DNA from: JAFDYH01 sp049840875 | GTDB lineage: Bacteria > Bacteroidota > Bacteroidia > Chitinophagales > Chitinophagaceae | NCBI GenBank assembly: GCA_049840875.1 | Contig: JASGJE010000008.1 | Location: 83,466-147,465 of the forward strand | Length of the DNA: 64,000 bases | Direction: 5' to 3' | Shown: one piece after another, positions 53,082-63,931 of the stretch | How the letters are laid out: every line of letters begins with the position of its first letter | Position numbering within the stretch: position 1 is the stretch's first letter | Notes under the pieces: model-generated | Told to the model about the DNA's origin: nothing | The model's database searches: none | Seen by the model: the letters and a program-made list of their open reading frames with translations, nothing else | Position numbers and translations under genes: made by a program

Positions 53082-53702
53082 TCATTTTTTTTGCTCCCAT
53101 TCCAGGTTTATACCGGCGACTATTGTGTTTTGCCTTCCATCAGAATTAAAATAATAGAATGGAAAATTCCATTGTCCAAAATGCAATTCTGCAAAGATTC
53201 CCGGTTCAGAAATCAATGGATTGCCCACTTCATTTCTTTGTTGTAAAGCAAACCCCGCTGAAAAACGATTTGAAAGTTTACAGGAAAGATCTGACCAGCT
53301 ATAATAACAATTGGTGGGTGTTGTACCCAGTCCGAATGAGTATTGACCCTGTGAATAGAACTGCAGGATGCCAAGTTTCAGATCTGTATTCAGCGCTAAC
53401 ACAAGACCGTTATATTTTCCAGTTGCAAACCCAGCGGCGGGTGTAAATTCAGCTTGTAAAGAATTTCCTTTTTTAAAACTTTTACCGGCTATTGCTGAGA
53501 ATGTTTGTGATTCTTCATAATTATAACGGAGTGAAGTATAGATCTTTTCTTTGCTTGTTAAATGCAATGCAGGCGCCCAAGAATATCCAATCTTGTTGTT
53601 GAAATAATGAAAGTTATCCAGCCCGCCCGAAGCCTGGCAATAGACGTTACAAGCCATGAGGATAGAAAGCAGGCAAAGACTGTATTTGGTTTTAGTAATC
53701 AA
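53082..53702 (-). CDS. Outer-membrane beta-barrel-like protein
   Basis: A 206-residue protein with a signal peptide (SLCLLSILMACNVYCQAS) and alternating hydrophobic beta strands (SLRYNYEESQTFSAIAG, GILQFYSQGQYSFG, NRFSAGFALQQRN), ending INLEWEQK. It fits a small outer-membrane barrel of unknown function. It is the first gene of the minus-strand sensory cluster, 55 bases upstream of the T9SS protein. Confidence 0.65.
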   Translation of the reverse strand: MITKTKYSLCLLSILMACNVYCQASGGLDNFHYFNNKIGYSWAPALHLTSKEKIYTSLRYNYEESQTFSAIAGKSFKKGNSLQAEFTPAAGFATGKYNGLVLALNTDLKLGILQFYSQGQYSFGLGTTPTNCYYSWSDLSCKLSNRFSAGFALQQRNEVGNPLISEPGIFAELHFGQWNFPFYYFNSDGRQNTIVAGINLEWEQKK

Positions 53703-54514
53703 CGGATATTAGATTATATGCGCAACTTAAAATTGCAGTATAAAAAAAGTACAAAGAAATACGTAATGAAATAGCGATAAATACTGATCTGATGTAGAAA
53801 ACAGGCTACATAAAATATAGTACAGATTTTTAAATGAAAACACTTATGGTTTAGCTGCTATATGGTCATATAACGCATCTGCGTTGAAATAAATGCAGCG
53901 TGATTGAAGCTTCGGGCGTCGTAACAATAAGAATATTTCAGTAAAAGGTCTTGTATAAAGTGCATTTGATGTAAGTACCAGGTCTGTTTATAGGATTGTC
54001 GGCAATTTTTATTTTCATCAACAACATTTCACGAAGCATTGAATTATCGTTTCAAAAAAGATATCATGCATAATTATCGGGCGAAACGATTTTTGTATAC
54101 AGTTATTCTGTATATTCATATCACCTTTATTATTTCTACCTCCGGCACAGCCCGTGCCTAATTAAGTTTCATTTTTAAAATATTCATTGCATCAGGAAGC
54201 TGATTTGTATCTTATTTATAGACTATTAAACCTTATTACATGAAAATGCAGGTTTCTCCATTTGCATTTATTCAGGCAAGTAAAAGTATTTGCAAAATTT
54301 GTTTTCTTTTTTACTCTTCTCTGAAACTACATCTGCACAGATTCTACTATGCCAATAAAGAGATTTCTCAAAACGGGGATTGTCGCCCTATGACGATGTT
54401 CGATCTCGGTCATAGTGAGAGCATTTTTTTATAAGAATCTATATTGAGATTCCCGTTCAATTCGCTTTTTCTTTCTAAAAAATACAATTTCCATTACCAT
54501 TTAAATCGATCTGT
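53703..54514. other. Divergent intergenic region
   Basis: About 810 bases between the barrel gene and the peroxidase. It must carry promoters for both directions. I see no convincing gene; short frames have poor starts and no family resemblance. No clear -33/-7 pair was identified. Confidence 0.4.
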
Positions 54515-56031
54515 ATGTCAATTAAAAAATTCCACGGAGCTGAACCCAGGGGGTTACTTTCCACGCCGCAATCATCATCACTTGAAGGAAGATTTGGCCG
54601 CATGTTTCGAACATTACCTTCCGCCACTCATTCTGTAGAAGACCTTGCCGCTTTGGGAAAAGCAATGGTCGCCGATCCGGAAAATCCACCAACTCCCGAA
54701 ACGGAAATCGATGGTGAAGAAAATCAGGGTATCGATGCCGGGTATACCTACTTTGGTCAGTTTATTGATCATGATCTTACGTTTGATCCTGCAAGCAGCC
54801 TGCAAAAGCAAAATGATCCGAACGGACTTGAAGATTTTCGAACACCTCGTTTTGACCTTGACAATGTATATGGCCGTGACCGGATGATCAGCCTTATTTA
54901 TACGATGCTGATGGCTTACATATTTTGCTTGGACGAAAACTCACAGGGCACACAGAAGACGCAAACAGCAGAGATCTTCAGAGGAACATTAATCAACGGG
55001 CGATCATTGGCGATCCAAGAAATGATGAGAATGTAATAGTCTCGCAGTTGCAAGCCACATTTATACGTTTTCATAATCGCGTCGCGAATGTTCTTAAAAA
55101 GAAAGACCCTTCCGTTACGTTTGAGCAAGTACAGCAATGTGTGCGGTGGCATTATCAATGGGTAGTATTATACGACTTCCTTCCGACTATTGTCGGGCAA
55201 AAAATGCTTGAAACAGTTCTTCCGCATATTAAATTGAACCGTTCTGTATATGAAGAGCGACCCAAACTTGAATTTTATAAATTCAAAAAGTCAGCCTTTA
55301 TGCCGGTTGAATTCAGTGTTGCCGCTTATCGATTCGGTCACTCGATGATTCGCCCGATTTACAGGTTGAATCAAACCTTACCCGATCGGCAGTTTATTTT
55401 TGGTGGCGCCAATGATTTCCAGAATCTTGTTGGTTTTCGTGAGTTTCCTAATACATGGGCCATCGACTGGGATTTGTTTTTCAATCCAGGCAATGCTCCA
55501 TTAACAGGAAAGAACAGAATTCAGAAAGCGTACAAGATAGACTCTTCTATTGTTAACCCATTAGGCAGTCTTCCCCCTGCGGTAGCGAAAAACCCTCCTT
55601 CTCTTGCCGAACGAAATTTATTACGCGGAATGCGAATGGGCCTTCCCAGTGGCCAGGCAGTTGCAAAACAAATGAATATAAAACCATTGACGGATAAACA
55701 ACTTAAAGTAGGTAAAGCAACTGAGGAAGATGCACCAGGCAACAAATCAATTACTGAAATTTCGAAAGCATTTGCTGGAAATGCGCCGCTTTGGTATTAT
55801 GTTTTGGCAGAAGCGCAGCAGCAATTTAAAAAAGATGGTACACCAATTCATCTTGGGCCTGTTGGTGGGCGTATTGTCACAGAAGTTTTTGTTGGATTAC
55901 TATGGGGAGATAATCATTCATTCCTGGCGCAGGATCCATTTTGGGAACCACTACCAGAATTTATGGTAGATGGAAAATTTAAAATAAAAGATCTGATTAA
56001 ACAAGCGCTTAAAGATGCTGATCCTGCTTAG
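54515..56031 (+). pseudogene. Animal-type haem peroxidase, one frameshift
   Basis: Two overlapping frames form one protein of about 505 residues. The N-terminal part shows AGYTYFGQFIDHDLTFDP, with the distal histidine and calcium-site aspartate of the animal haem peroxidase superfamily; the C-terminal part shows VSQLQATFIRFHNRVAN, AYRFGHSMIRPIYR (proximal histidine) and EVFVGLL. At about 54878 the reading changes: restoring one G there gives VYGRGPDDQPYLYDADG, the expected continuation, then LHILLGRKLTG. So a single base appears lost. It is either a real inactivation or a sequence error. If intact, it would oxidise substrates with peroxide; no signal peptide is visible. Confidence 0.85.
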
Positions 56032-56040
56032 GGAGATAAA

Positions 56041-56074
56041 TGAATACGGTAGTTTAGACTGCCGTATTCATTTT
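56041..56074 (+). terminator. Terminator after the peroxidase gene
   Basis: GAATACGGTAG pairs with CTGCCGTATTC (one G-T pair) around a six-base loop and is followed by ATTTT. It starts 10 bases past the peroxidase stop. Confidence 0.85.
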
Positions 56075-56091
56075 AAAGGAAAACAACTTTA

Positions 56092-56181
56092 ATGATACAT
56101 CGGATCATGGTTTTTATTACGGTACTTGTTTCAATTAACTGCGCTTTAATTTCCATCTATATTTCTTTACTTTTATTCTAA
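56092..56181 (+). CDS. Possible 29-residue single-span micropeptide
   Basis: The frame MIHRIMVFITVLVS followed by a second hydrophobic half ends just before the DUF998-like gene. AAAGGA lies 12 bases upstream. A membrane micropeptide is possible, but a chance frame in T-rich sequence is about as likely. Confidence 0.2.
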   Translation: MIHRIMVFITVLVSINCALISIYISLLLF

Positions 56182-56199
56182 TCCATAAATCTTTTACTT

Positions 56200-56937
56200 A
56201 TGACCAACAGATCAGTTTCTCTCGCTACGCATGAAGATATCATTTCATACCAGAAACTCAGGACGTTCATTGGCTTTACAGGAATTCTTCTTCCAATACT
56301 TGTTGTTGCAGGTTGCTTCATTACCGGCGCCAAAGGAGCTTCGTTTCAAATATCGATCAGCCATTTTTATTATAGCAGAATGCATATCGTTTTTGTCGGT
56401 GTTCTTTGTGTGTTAGGAGGTTTCCTGATCACTTATCGTGGTAAACGTGCTGCTGAAAGTACATTGTCAAATATTGCCGGTTGTTGTGCATTTGGGATTG
56501 CTTCATTTCCCACAACGGTTGGTGATTTTCGCCCTCAGCCGGGAAGCCCGAATCAGTATGTGTCCCTGTTTAGAGAGGTAAGCAATGGATGGGGAACTGT
56601 TCATTTCATTTTTGCATTTGCCTTATTTACCTGCTTTATCATTTTCTGTTTAAAATATTTTCAGCAACCAGATGAGAGCTACACCGGAGAAGCTGAGAGA
56701 AAGTTTAAAAAAAGAAAAGTGATTTACAAATTTTGTGGATGGACAATTATTGTCAGCATCCTGCTGATTGCCGCTTTCAACTTTATTTTTAAACCGGAAA
56801 AAGGTCTTTTTATTTACAGCACATTCATTTTCGAAACTACGTCACTTTGGGCTTTTGGTTTTGCATGGCTTGTAAAGGGATCTGCCGTTTGGAGTGATGT
56901 ATCGGGAGTTAAAAAAGTAGTTAAAGCGATCCGGTAA
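56200..56937 (+). CDS. DUF998-like multispan membrane protein
   Basis: This 245-residue protein has six to seven likely membrane spans (FIGFTGILLPILVVAGCFIT, IVFVGVLCVLGGFLITY, IAGCCAFGIASFPTTVGD, GTVHFIFAFALFTCFIIFCL and others). A conserved-looking SISHFYYS block and the FPTTVGDFRPQPG loop resemble DUF998-type proteins of unknown function. It follows the peroxidase gene on the same strand but after a terminator. Confidence 0.7.
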   Translation: MTNRSVSLATHEDIISYQKLRTFIGFTGILLPILVVAGCFITGAKGASFQISISHFYYSRMHIVFVGVLCVLGGFLITYRGKRAAESTLSNIAGCCAFGIASFPTTVGDFRPQPGSPNQYVSLFREVSNGWGTVHFIFAFALFTCFIIFCLKYFQQPDESYTGEAERKFKKRKVIYKFCGWTIIVSILLIAAFNFIFKPEKGLFIYSTFIFETTSLWAFGFAWLVKGSAVWSDVSGVKKVVKAIR

Positions 56938-56948
56938 CAGACAGCATC

Positions 56949-57392
56949 TTATGTCATCGAACGATTAATCAGAAGCCAATAAAGACCAAGGTCGCTCACT
57001 GCTTTCATGAATTGGGCAAACTCAACCGGCTTGACAACGTAACTGTTTACTCCATAGTGATAACTTTCTATCATGTCTCTTTCTTCAGCGGAGGAAGTTA
57101 ATATCACGATTGGAATTGATCTTGTGTCTTCATTTGTTTTTAATCGTTTTAATACCTCAATGCCATCGATCCTCGGCATTTTTACATCGAGTATAATAAG
57201 ACGGGGATGAGGTGATTGAGACCGGTCTCTATAGTTGCCTGTGGCATATATAAAGTCAAGAGCTTCCTGGCCATCTTCTACGTGTGTAAGGTGGTTTGCA
57301 AGGTTTACCTTTTTCAATGCACGGATGGTCATCTCGGCATCCTCAGGATTATCTTCTGCCAGCAAAATTTCTACAATACTTTCAGTTAACAT
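56949..57392 (-). CDS. Single-domain response regulator (Rcp1-like)
   Basis: The 147-residue receiver-only protein carries ILLAEDNPEDAEMTI, LDVKMPRIDGIEVLK (phosphoacceptor near residue 65) and VVKPVEF. Start chosen at MLTES (57392), four bases after the kinase stop; the open frame upstream would overlap the kinase gene. Receiver-only proteins of this type pair with phytochrome-like kinases and pass on phosphate or act by binding partners. No output domain is present. Confidence 0.9.
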   Translation of the reverse strand: MLTESIVEILLAEDNPEDAEMTIRALKKVNLANHLTHVEDGQEALDFIYATGNYRDRSQSPHPRLIILDVKMPRIDGIEVLKRLKTNEDTRSIPIVILTSSAEERDMIESYHYGVNSYVVKPVEFAQFMKAVSDLGLYWLLINRSMT

Positions 57393-57396
57393 TGCT

Positions 57397-59202
57397 CTAT
57401 ATTGAAAGATTAAAATAAAAACAAGCCCCTTCTCCAACTTTGCCTTCAGCGTAGATGTTTCCTTTGTGCCTTGCAATGATCCGCTTTGTCAGAGCAAGTC
57501 CAATACCTGATCCTTCAAAATCTTTATTACTGTGTAGTCGCTGAAATACGCCAAACAATTTATCTGCGTACTTCATGTCGAAACCGGCGCCATTATCTTT
57601 CACGAAATAGGTATTGCGCCCATTTTCAGTAATGCACCCTATTTCAATAGAAGGTGCTGGATTTTTTGATGAATATTTTATTGCGTTACTGATAAGGTTA
57701 AGCCATACCTGGCGCAGCAGGCTTTCATCGCCTCTGCAAACAGGAAGAGAATCTGTCGTTATCTGCAGTTTATCATTTGACGATTGCTGTGAAAGAAGTT
57801 CTTCGCTGCAAGAAGAAGCCAACGCTTTCATATCTACAATGTTTCTTCTTATTTCTTTCTTTGCAATCTGGGCAAAAGCAATCAGGTCATCAATCAACTG
57901 ACCCATTTTTTTTCCGTTGGACATGATTTTGCCGGTGAGGCGGATTGCTTCATCATCGAGTTTTGACGCGTAATCTTCATGGAGTATCGCGGCATAACCA
58001 TTTATTGATCTAAGAGGAGCCCGAAGGTCGTGAGATACTGAATAAGAAAATGCTTCGAGTTCTTTGTTTACAGCTTCCAGTTGCAGCGTTCTGTTCTTTA
58101 CTTGCTCTTCCAATCCCTGTTTAGCCATTATTAATTCGCCGGACATTTGATTAAATGCGTGAGCTAATTCACCGAGTTCGTCATTACGGTTAATATCTAC
58201 CGTAATACCATACTCACCTGATGCAATAGAAGATGCCGCTGCAGTTAATTTTTCCAATGGAGTCGTTATACGCCGACTCATAAGCCATGCGGTGACGAAC
58301 CCAATAGCGATAATAATGAGGCTGATAATAACCAACCACCGTAGAAATTCATTAGCCCCTTTTAATATTATGCTTTTGGAGAATTCTATTAATACAATCC
58401 ATTCTGTACCTGCCACCATAGAAGTGGACGCAATTTTAGGATCACCTTTTACCGTGTAATCAAAAAAATCATTACCTGGCTTCACAGGCACAGGGGGAGG
58501 GGATGCTACTGTTAAAAGGTTTGTCCATAATGAACCATCGATATTGCCAAAATATAACTGGGCGTTACTGCCAAGTAGTTCAGAAAACTGTTGTATGGAT
58601 TGCTGAGTTGTAATCTGGAATCGCCAGCGTACCAAAAAACCGAGGTGATTCTGATTTTCTGTGACGGTCGCAATTATCGGGTAAATCACAGTATCACCAT
58701 TCTGATACATTTTGCCTACAAAACTGGTATCTTTTACGGCCGACAACTTGCGGAATATCGTATCGAGTGATATATGCACCAGTGGCTTCGAAAGTACCCA
58801 CCGATGCTTTAGTTCACCGGTAGTATTATATAGTTCAGTTTGCGGCCAGGTGCTGTCGAGCTTTAGTTTATTAAAAATAATTTCTACTGAATCTGTTGCA
58901 CCACCATTTTTTAAGAAATTGGTTATGGGATGTTGGTTTGCCGCGGCATGTGTAGCGGCGTTAATTGAAATAGCAGATTGCCCAAAGAGTTTTCCCAATT
59001 GTGTTGTTAATCCTGATAATCTTTCTTTCCCGATAGCCATGCTTGCGTTTCGAACGGCGAGGTAGGCAAGTAATCCCAACGCGGTAGTACTGACTAAAAG
59101 CAGACTGCAAATAAGTATGGGCAACCGCCTTTTCAATGAAAATACAAATCGGCGATTGGTAACAGTATCTTTCTTTTCGATTTCTTGCGGGTTAGTATTC
59201 AT
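57397..59202 (-). CDS. Membrane histidine kinase with HAMP and phytochrome-type HisKA
   Basis: The 601-residue protein has a first span (LPILICSLLLVSTTALGLLA), a periplasmic sensor domain of about 225 residues and a second span (WLVIISLIIIAIGFVTAWLM). HAMP follows (ITTPLEKLTAAASSIASGEYG), then a coiled coil, HisKA with FSYSVSHDLRAPLRSINGY (histidine about 394) and HATPase_c (IGLALTKRIIARH). It is coupled to the receiver-only protein downstream. The sensor domain might be dCACHE-like, which cannot be confirmed by eye. Confidence 0.92.
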   Translation of the reverse strand: MNTNPQEIEKKDTVTNRRFVFSLKRRLPILICSLLLVSTTALGLLAYLAVRNASMAIGKERLSGLTTQLGKLFGQSAISINAATHAAANQHPITNFLKNGGATDSVEIIFNKLKLDSTWPQTELYNTTGELKHRWVLSKPLVHISLDTIFRKLSAVKDTSFVGKMYQNGDTVIYPIIATVTENQNHLGFLVRWRFQITTQQSIQQFSELLGSNAQLYFGNIDGSLWTNLLTVASPPPVPVKPGNDFFDYTVKGDPKIASTSMVAGTEWIVLIEFSKSIILKGANEFLRWLVIISLIIIAIGFVTAWLMSRRITTPLEKLTAAASSIASGEYGITVDINRNDELGELAHAFNQMSGELIMAKQGLEEQVKNRTLQLEAVNKELEAFSYSVSHDLRAPLRSINGYAAILHEDYASKLDDEAIRLTGKIMSNGKKMGQLIDDLIAFAQIAKKEIRRNIVDMKALASSCSEELLSQQSSNDKLQITTDSLPVCRGDESLLRQVWLNLISNAIKYSSKNPAPSIEIGCITENGRNTYFVKDNGAGFDMKYADKLFGVFQRLHSNKDFEGSGIGLALTKRIIARHKGNIYAEGKVGEGACFYFNLSI

Positions 59203-59455
59203 AAACCAGTATTAAAAACCAGTAACAAATACAGCAGTTTATTAACTATCACGGGAGTCTGTCTCGGCAGAGTGGTAAGTCAGCCATCAAAGAAAACAAT
59301 TTTTTACGAAAAAAGAAAGCATTAAACCCTCGGTGAAATTCTTTTTTAAAAATAAAATACTGCAAGAGTGAAAACACTTACTTGTATATATCGAACATAA
59401 TTGGCGAGTGCTATATCGATAGTATTTTCGTGTTAATTTATATTCCCTTTATTTC

Positions 59456-60634
59456 ATGGAACCCATACTTCTTACAAGATCAGCCGCGAGGAAGATTATT
59501 CTACATGCTGCAGGTTTGAGCAAAAAGGCGCAATTCGGAAAAGGAATTGAAGCTGCATATAAAGTAATCCGGCATCTTGGCTTTGTACAGGTAGATACGA
59601 ACTATGTTGTAGAAAGAGCGCATCATCACAGCATTGCTGCAAGAGTGCCAGGTTATAAAACCGAATGGTTGGAAGAATTACAAACTGATCAGAGGATATA
59701 TGAATTCTGGACACGCGACTCTTGTTTTATGCCTATGAGTGAATACAGGTTCTCGATACCGATACAAGAAAGTTTTTCAAAACGATGGCAATCGATACCA
59801 CAACCCGAGATCAACCTGATGAACAGGATTCTGGATCGCATTTCCCGTGAAGGACCGCTGGGAGCAAAGGATTTTGAAAACGACCGGCAGGTAAAAAGTT
59901 CAGGCTGGTGGGATTGGCGGCCTTCGAAAGTTGCGTTGGAGCGATTGCATTTAACGGGTCAATTGTTAGCGACAAGAAAAAAAGATTTTCATAAGCTATA
60001 TGATCTTACCAATAACATTATTCCTGCTGATGTTGATCGGACGAAGCCCGGTATTGAAGAATTTACCCGCCATCTTATTCACTATTCGTTGAGGTCTCTT
60101 GGTATCGCCTACCTGAAAGAGATCGCCTGGAACGGCCGATTGGTAAAACCGCCACTCAAACAGGAACTGAAAAAACTTGTTGATGCGGGAGAAATTTGTG
60201 AAGTTCAGGTTGAAGGGTTAAAAGGACCATTGTATATGCTTCCTGAGTATAAAAGAAAGAAGATAAACATTGCCGGGGATGTTTTTATCCTCTCACCGTT
60301 TGATATTATCAATGTCTTTCGGCACCGGCTACGCGATTTTTTTAACTTCGATTACCAGGTCGAATGTTTTGTGCCTGAACCTAAAAGAAAATACGGTTAT
60401 TTTTCTTTGCCGATATTGATCGGCGATACGTTCATTGCGAGGATGGATGCCAAGGCTGATCGTAAACAAAAAACGCTTATCATTAATAACCTTCACTTTG
60501 AATCGGTAAAGCTGAGCAAGCCAACATTGGACAAACTAAAGGATGCCATTAAAGACTTTGCCATCTTTAATGGCTGCAACGAAATCTCCGGTCTGAAATC
60601 AAATAACAAGTCCTTTCTGAAGACTCTTCGGTGA
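59456..60634 (+). CDS. YcaQ/AlkZ-like winged-helix DNA glycosylase family protein
   Basis: The 392-residue protein has the HTH_42/YcaQ layout: an N-terminal region with LGFVQVDTNYVVERAHHH (the QxD motif typical of YcaQ, near residue 41), VPGYKTEWLEELQ, and a C-terminal part with PLYMLPEYKR, DVFILSPFDIINVFRHRL and FIARMDAKADRKQKTL. Members unhook DNA interstrand crosslinks or remove alkylated bases. It is a single-gene unit on the plus strand; its promoter region (59203-59455) shows no clear motif. Confidence 0.85.
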   Translation: MEPILLTRSAARKIILHAAGLSKKAQFGKGIEAAYKVIRHLGFVQVDTNYVVERAHHHSIAARVPGYKTEWLEELQTDQRIYEFWTRDSCFMPMSEYRFSIPIQESFSKRWQSIPQPEINLMNRILDRISREGPLGAKDFENDRQVKSSGWWDWRPSKVALERLHLTGQLLATRKKDFHKLYDLTNNIIPADVDRTKPGIEEFTRHLIHYSLRSLGIAYLKEIAWNGRLVKPPLKQELKKLVDAGEICEVQVEGLKGPLYMLPEYKRKKINIAGDVFILSPFDIINVFRHRLRDFFNFDYQVECFVPEPKRKYGYFSLPILIGDTFIARMDAKADRKQKTLIINNLHFESVKLSKPTLDKLKDAIKDFAIFNGCNEISGLKSNNKSFLKTLR

Positions 60635-60717
60635 TTTGTTTAAAAATTGCGAACGGAAATGTTTTGATTTACTCGGGCTGATTTATATTACAATTTCAAT
60701 TACTGAATATTAACGCT

Positions 60718-62723
60718 ATGCGAAATCGTTTTTTAGAAAAGTCATCATTGTGCCTGGTAGGCCTGGCTTTAAATTTTCTTTTTATTGAAGCGAGATGCCA
60801 GGATACGGCGGCTATATTGAATTCGCCGGATAAGAAATTGCAGATCGCGTTTACTATTGGTAAGCACGGGGAAAAGAACAATACAAATCAATTAGTCTAT
60901 ACCGTTAGTTTCAACGGGAAAGAATTAATAAAACCTTCCACATTAAGTCTTGATATAAAAGGGTATGAGCCTCTCGGTTCCAATATCAGTATTATAAATG
61001 CCAAAACGACTTCAGGGGACGACTCATATCAATTGGTGACAGGCAAGGCATCGACAATACACAATAAATACAACGAATTACAACTTGAGCTTGAAGAAGC
61101 TATTTCTCCTAAGAGAAAATTGATTATCGAAGCGAGAGCATATAATGATGCAGTATCATTCAGGTATGTGGTGCCACAACAAACAACATCGGACAGCGGT
61201 TATGCATTAAAAAATGAAAACACTGAATTTGCATTCGCCGCAGACGCTATAACATATTCGCAGGTGTTGCCCCATTATCGCTCAATGTATGAAAGCGAAT
61301 ATTTAAAACTTCCTGTTAGCGCATTTTCAAACCAGGGAGGTGTAAAAAGTTCGGTTCTTATAGGATTACCAATGCTTGCTGAAGTACCAGGCGTTGGCTG
61401 GCTGGCTATCGCAGAGACGGATTTACTGAATTATACGTCAATGTATCTTACTAATCCGTCGGGAGGCTGGACAGGACATACGATGTTGTCGAGATTATCA
61501 CCGCGATTAGATAGCAGTGGACTAGCATTGAAGAGGACAATACTATTCGTTCAGCATGGCGTGTCATTATGGTTGCAGATAAGCCTGGCAGATTATTGGA
61601 GTCGAATGCAATCATGAATCTGAGTCCGGCTTCCGAAGTGAATAACACAGGCTGGATAAAAGCCGGTAAAGCATCATGGGATTGGTGGAGCGGCAGTCTT
61701 GACGCCAATGGAAAGACAGCTTTTACTACAGAAAATATGAAATATTATGTTGACTTTGCTGCAAAGTCAGGTTTAGAATATATGCTTGTAGACGCAGGAT
61801 GGAGTGGTGGCGATATAACCAAAATGAATGGAAAGGTTGATATTCCTGAGTTGGTAAAATATGCTGCGGCAAAGAATGTAAAAATATGGATATGGCTTTA
61901 TGCTGGTTCGGTGGCAAAGCAAATGGAAGAAGCGTTTCCATTGTATGAAAAATGGGGAGTAGCAGGTGTAAAGATTGATTTTGTGGAACGGGATGACCAG
62001 GATGGAATTGAATTTTACTACAAGACGGCTGCTGCTGCTGCGCAGCACCACCTGATGGTCGACTTTCACGGCTGTACAAAACCATTTGGCCTGGAAAGAA
62101 CCTTTCCCAATGTAATGAACTATGAAGCAGTATTAGGTATGGAGCAATCGAAGGGCGGCGCAAGAGATAATCCTGAGAACCATACCATGCTTGCTTTTAC
62201 AAGAATGCTGACTGGCCCCATGGATTTTACACCTGGTGGATTTAATAATGTAACAAGAGAAACGTTTCAATCACGTGATATCGCACCTATGGTAATGGGA
62301 ACAAGAGCGCATCATCTTGCGTTGTATGTTATTTACCAGGCACAGTTTGAAATGGTATCAGATCATCCTGCTGCTTACGAAGGTGAAAAAGATTTCGAGT
62401 TCATAAAGAAGGTGCCTGCAACCTGGGATGAGATAAAAGTAATTGACGGTGTTCCTGGCGAGTATATAACAATTGCTCGGCGCAAGGGGAATGAATGGTA
62501 TACAGGTGGTATAACGGATTGGAATGAACGAAGCCAACAATTATCATTAAGTTTTTTGGGTAAAGGAAAATTTCTCGCGGAAATTTATGCAGATGCTGCA
62601 GATGCAAATGCTAATCCCAAACATACATCTATCAGTAAACAAATCGTAGACAGTACAACGATTTTAAAAATGAAGCTTGTAAAAGGCGGCGGTTATGCCA
62701 TCAGATTGGTGCCTATGAAATAA
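60718..62723 (+). pseudogene. GH97 family glycoside hydrolase, one frameshift
   Basis: Two frames together give about 668 residues, normal for GH97. A signal peptide (LCLVGLALNFLFIEARCQ) is followed by the beta-sandwich N-domain (SPDKKLQIAFTI, LSLDIKGYEPLG). The TIM barrel has SWDWWSGSLDANGKTAF, LEYMLVDAGWSG, GVKIDFVERDDQ and MVDFHGCTKPFG. In retaining GH97 enzymes such as alpha-galactosidase types the aspartate in KIDF is the nucleophile, so a retaining mechanism is likely. The frame changes near 61528: one added base joins DSSGLA to VEEDNTIRSAWRVIM. The shift would inactivate the enzyme unless it is a sequence error. Substrate is inferred as alpha-linked oligosaccharide. Confidence 0.88.
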
Positions 62724-62792
62724 GATTACCGGATTTATGGTTGTCTTAGTCTACTGAAGTAACTCAAATCATTTATAGAGCATCAAAATATC

Positions 62793-63931
62793 TTACATTG
62801 AATGCCTCACAGTTTCCGGATGAAACCGCAGCCATGAGTGCCAGAACTCCTGAGAAGCCTGGACAGGTTGTAACTTTTGTCCCTGCAATGGACCTGCGAT
62901 ACAAACTCCGTCAAAATTCCAGGTTGAATTGGTTGTCGTATCTGTTAACGTATTGTTTTGCATAATGAATGAGAGAATCTTGTCACTTACTTCACGCTTC
63001 CATACATGATATGATTTTCTGTCCGGTTCTAATACGAGTAATACAGGCAAAGCCGGTAGTGAGTCATTGATTACCTGTTTTACAACTATCTCGTTCCAAT
63101 CATACGCTTTTGAAAAATTAGGCTCATCGATGCCCACGACCCAGGATTTGGCTTGCCATGCATCTGCACTGCGTTGGTCCAGCATACCTTTATCGTGCAA
63201 TCTGTCTGAACCTCCTAATTCCTCATACCAAGGCGTAAGCTGTGGATCACGCTGCAACACCAGGGTATTGGGTCTATCACGTAACCACGCTGAAAGGCTC
63301 ATTTGTTCGGAGGGGATTTCTTGTAAAGATTTTCCTTTCATCCGTCCTGCAATTGCTTTTCCGGTTGCTTGCTGCCACCAGCTTTTCGTAGCTATATCTT
63401 CAAGAATGGCATTATTGTGTTCGAGGCCAATTACATTGAATGCAGGTTTTGTATGATTTGGTAAGAGCGCAAATACACGACCGGTATGACAAAGTGTGCA
63501 ATACGTAACCACCAGCGGTTGCCCGCCTACGGTATCTTCAACAGCATGGTGAAAGCCGATAACTTCAACAGGGTAGGCCTTCGATTCTCCGTTTACTGTA
63601 ATACCCAAAACCGGTTTATCATTATCGTTAGTAAAACCATTGAAGACTGGATGACGTTTGGAAAATCGCTTTTCGTTGAGGGGGCCAAAAAGCATTCCAG
63701 GCACAAACTCGACCGTGGCATAATAAAATACAATTCCATATAAAATTGCCACACTACTGAAAATAAAAACGTGTTCTTTGTTATGCTGCGATAACGGGTA
63801 AATAAAGCAAGCAATAACACAATCGAAACAAACAAACGGATATAAATGATATAGTGGTATAAAAAATAAGCTACACTTGCTGCATTTATTTCCTGGCTTC
63901 CGGCAAAAGGCATTATCAGGTAGCAATTCAA
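62793..63931 (-). pseudogene. DUF3179 membrane protein, one frameshift
   Basis: The C-terminal frame (about 310 residues) shows the DUF3179 pattern: GITVNGESKAYPVEVIGFHH, VVTYCTLCHTGRVFAL with a CxxCH-like motif, NAILEDIATKSWWQQATG and GIDEPNFSKAYDW. The likely true N-terminus is in another frame (start 63931, MNCYLIMPFAGSQEINAASV, a short membrane region) and joins the first near 63784 if one base is restored. This gives about 379 residues, typical of the family. DUF3179 proteins have no established reaction; they may bind a haem-like or metal cofactor. As sequenced, the gene is disrupted. Confidence 0.8.

Noticed and set aside
54240..54434. Open frame of 64 residues upstream of the peroxidase gene
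   Set aside because: No ribosome site of note, no family resemblance, and the composition looks like random AT-rich translation.
63593..63931. Separate small membrane gene overlapping the DUF3179 gene
   Set aside because: Its N-terminus reads as the natural start of the DUF3179 protein and joins it after restoring one base, so it is better treated as part of that gene.
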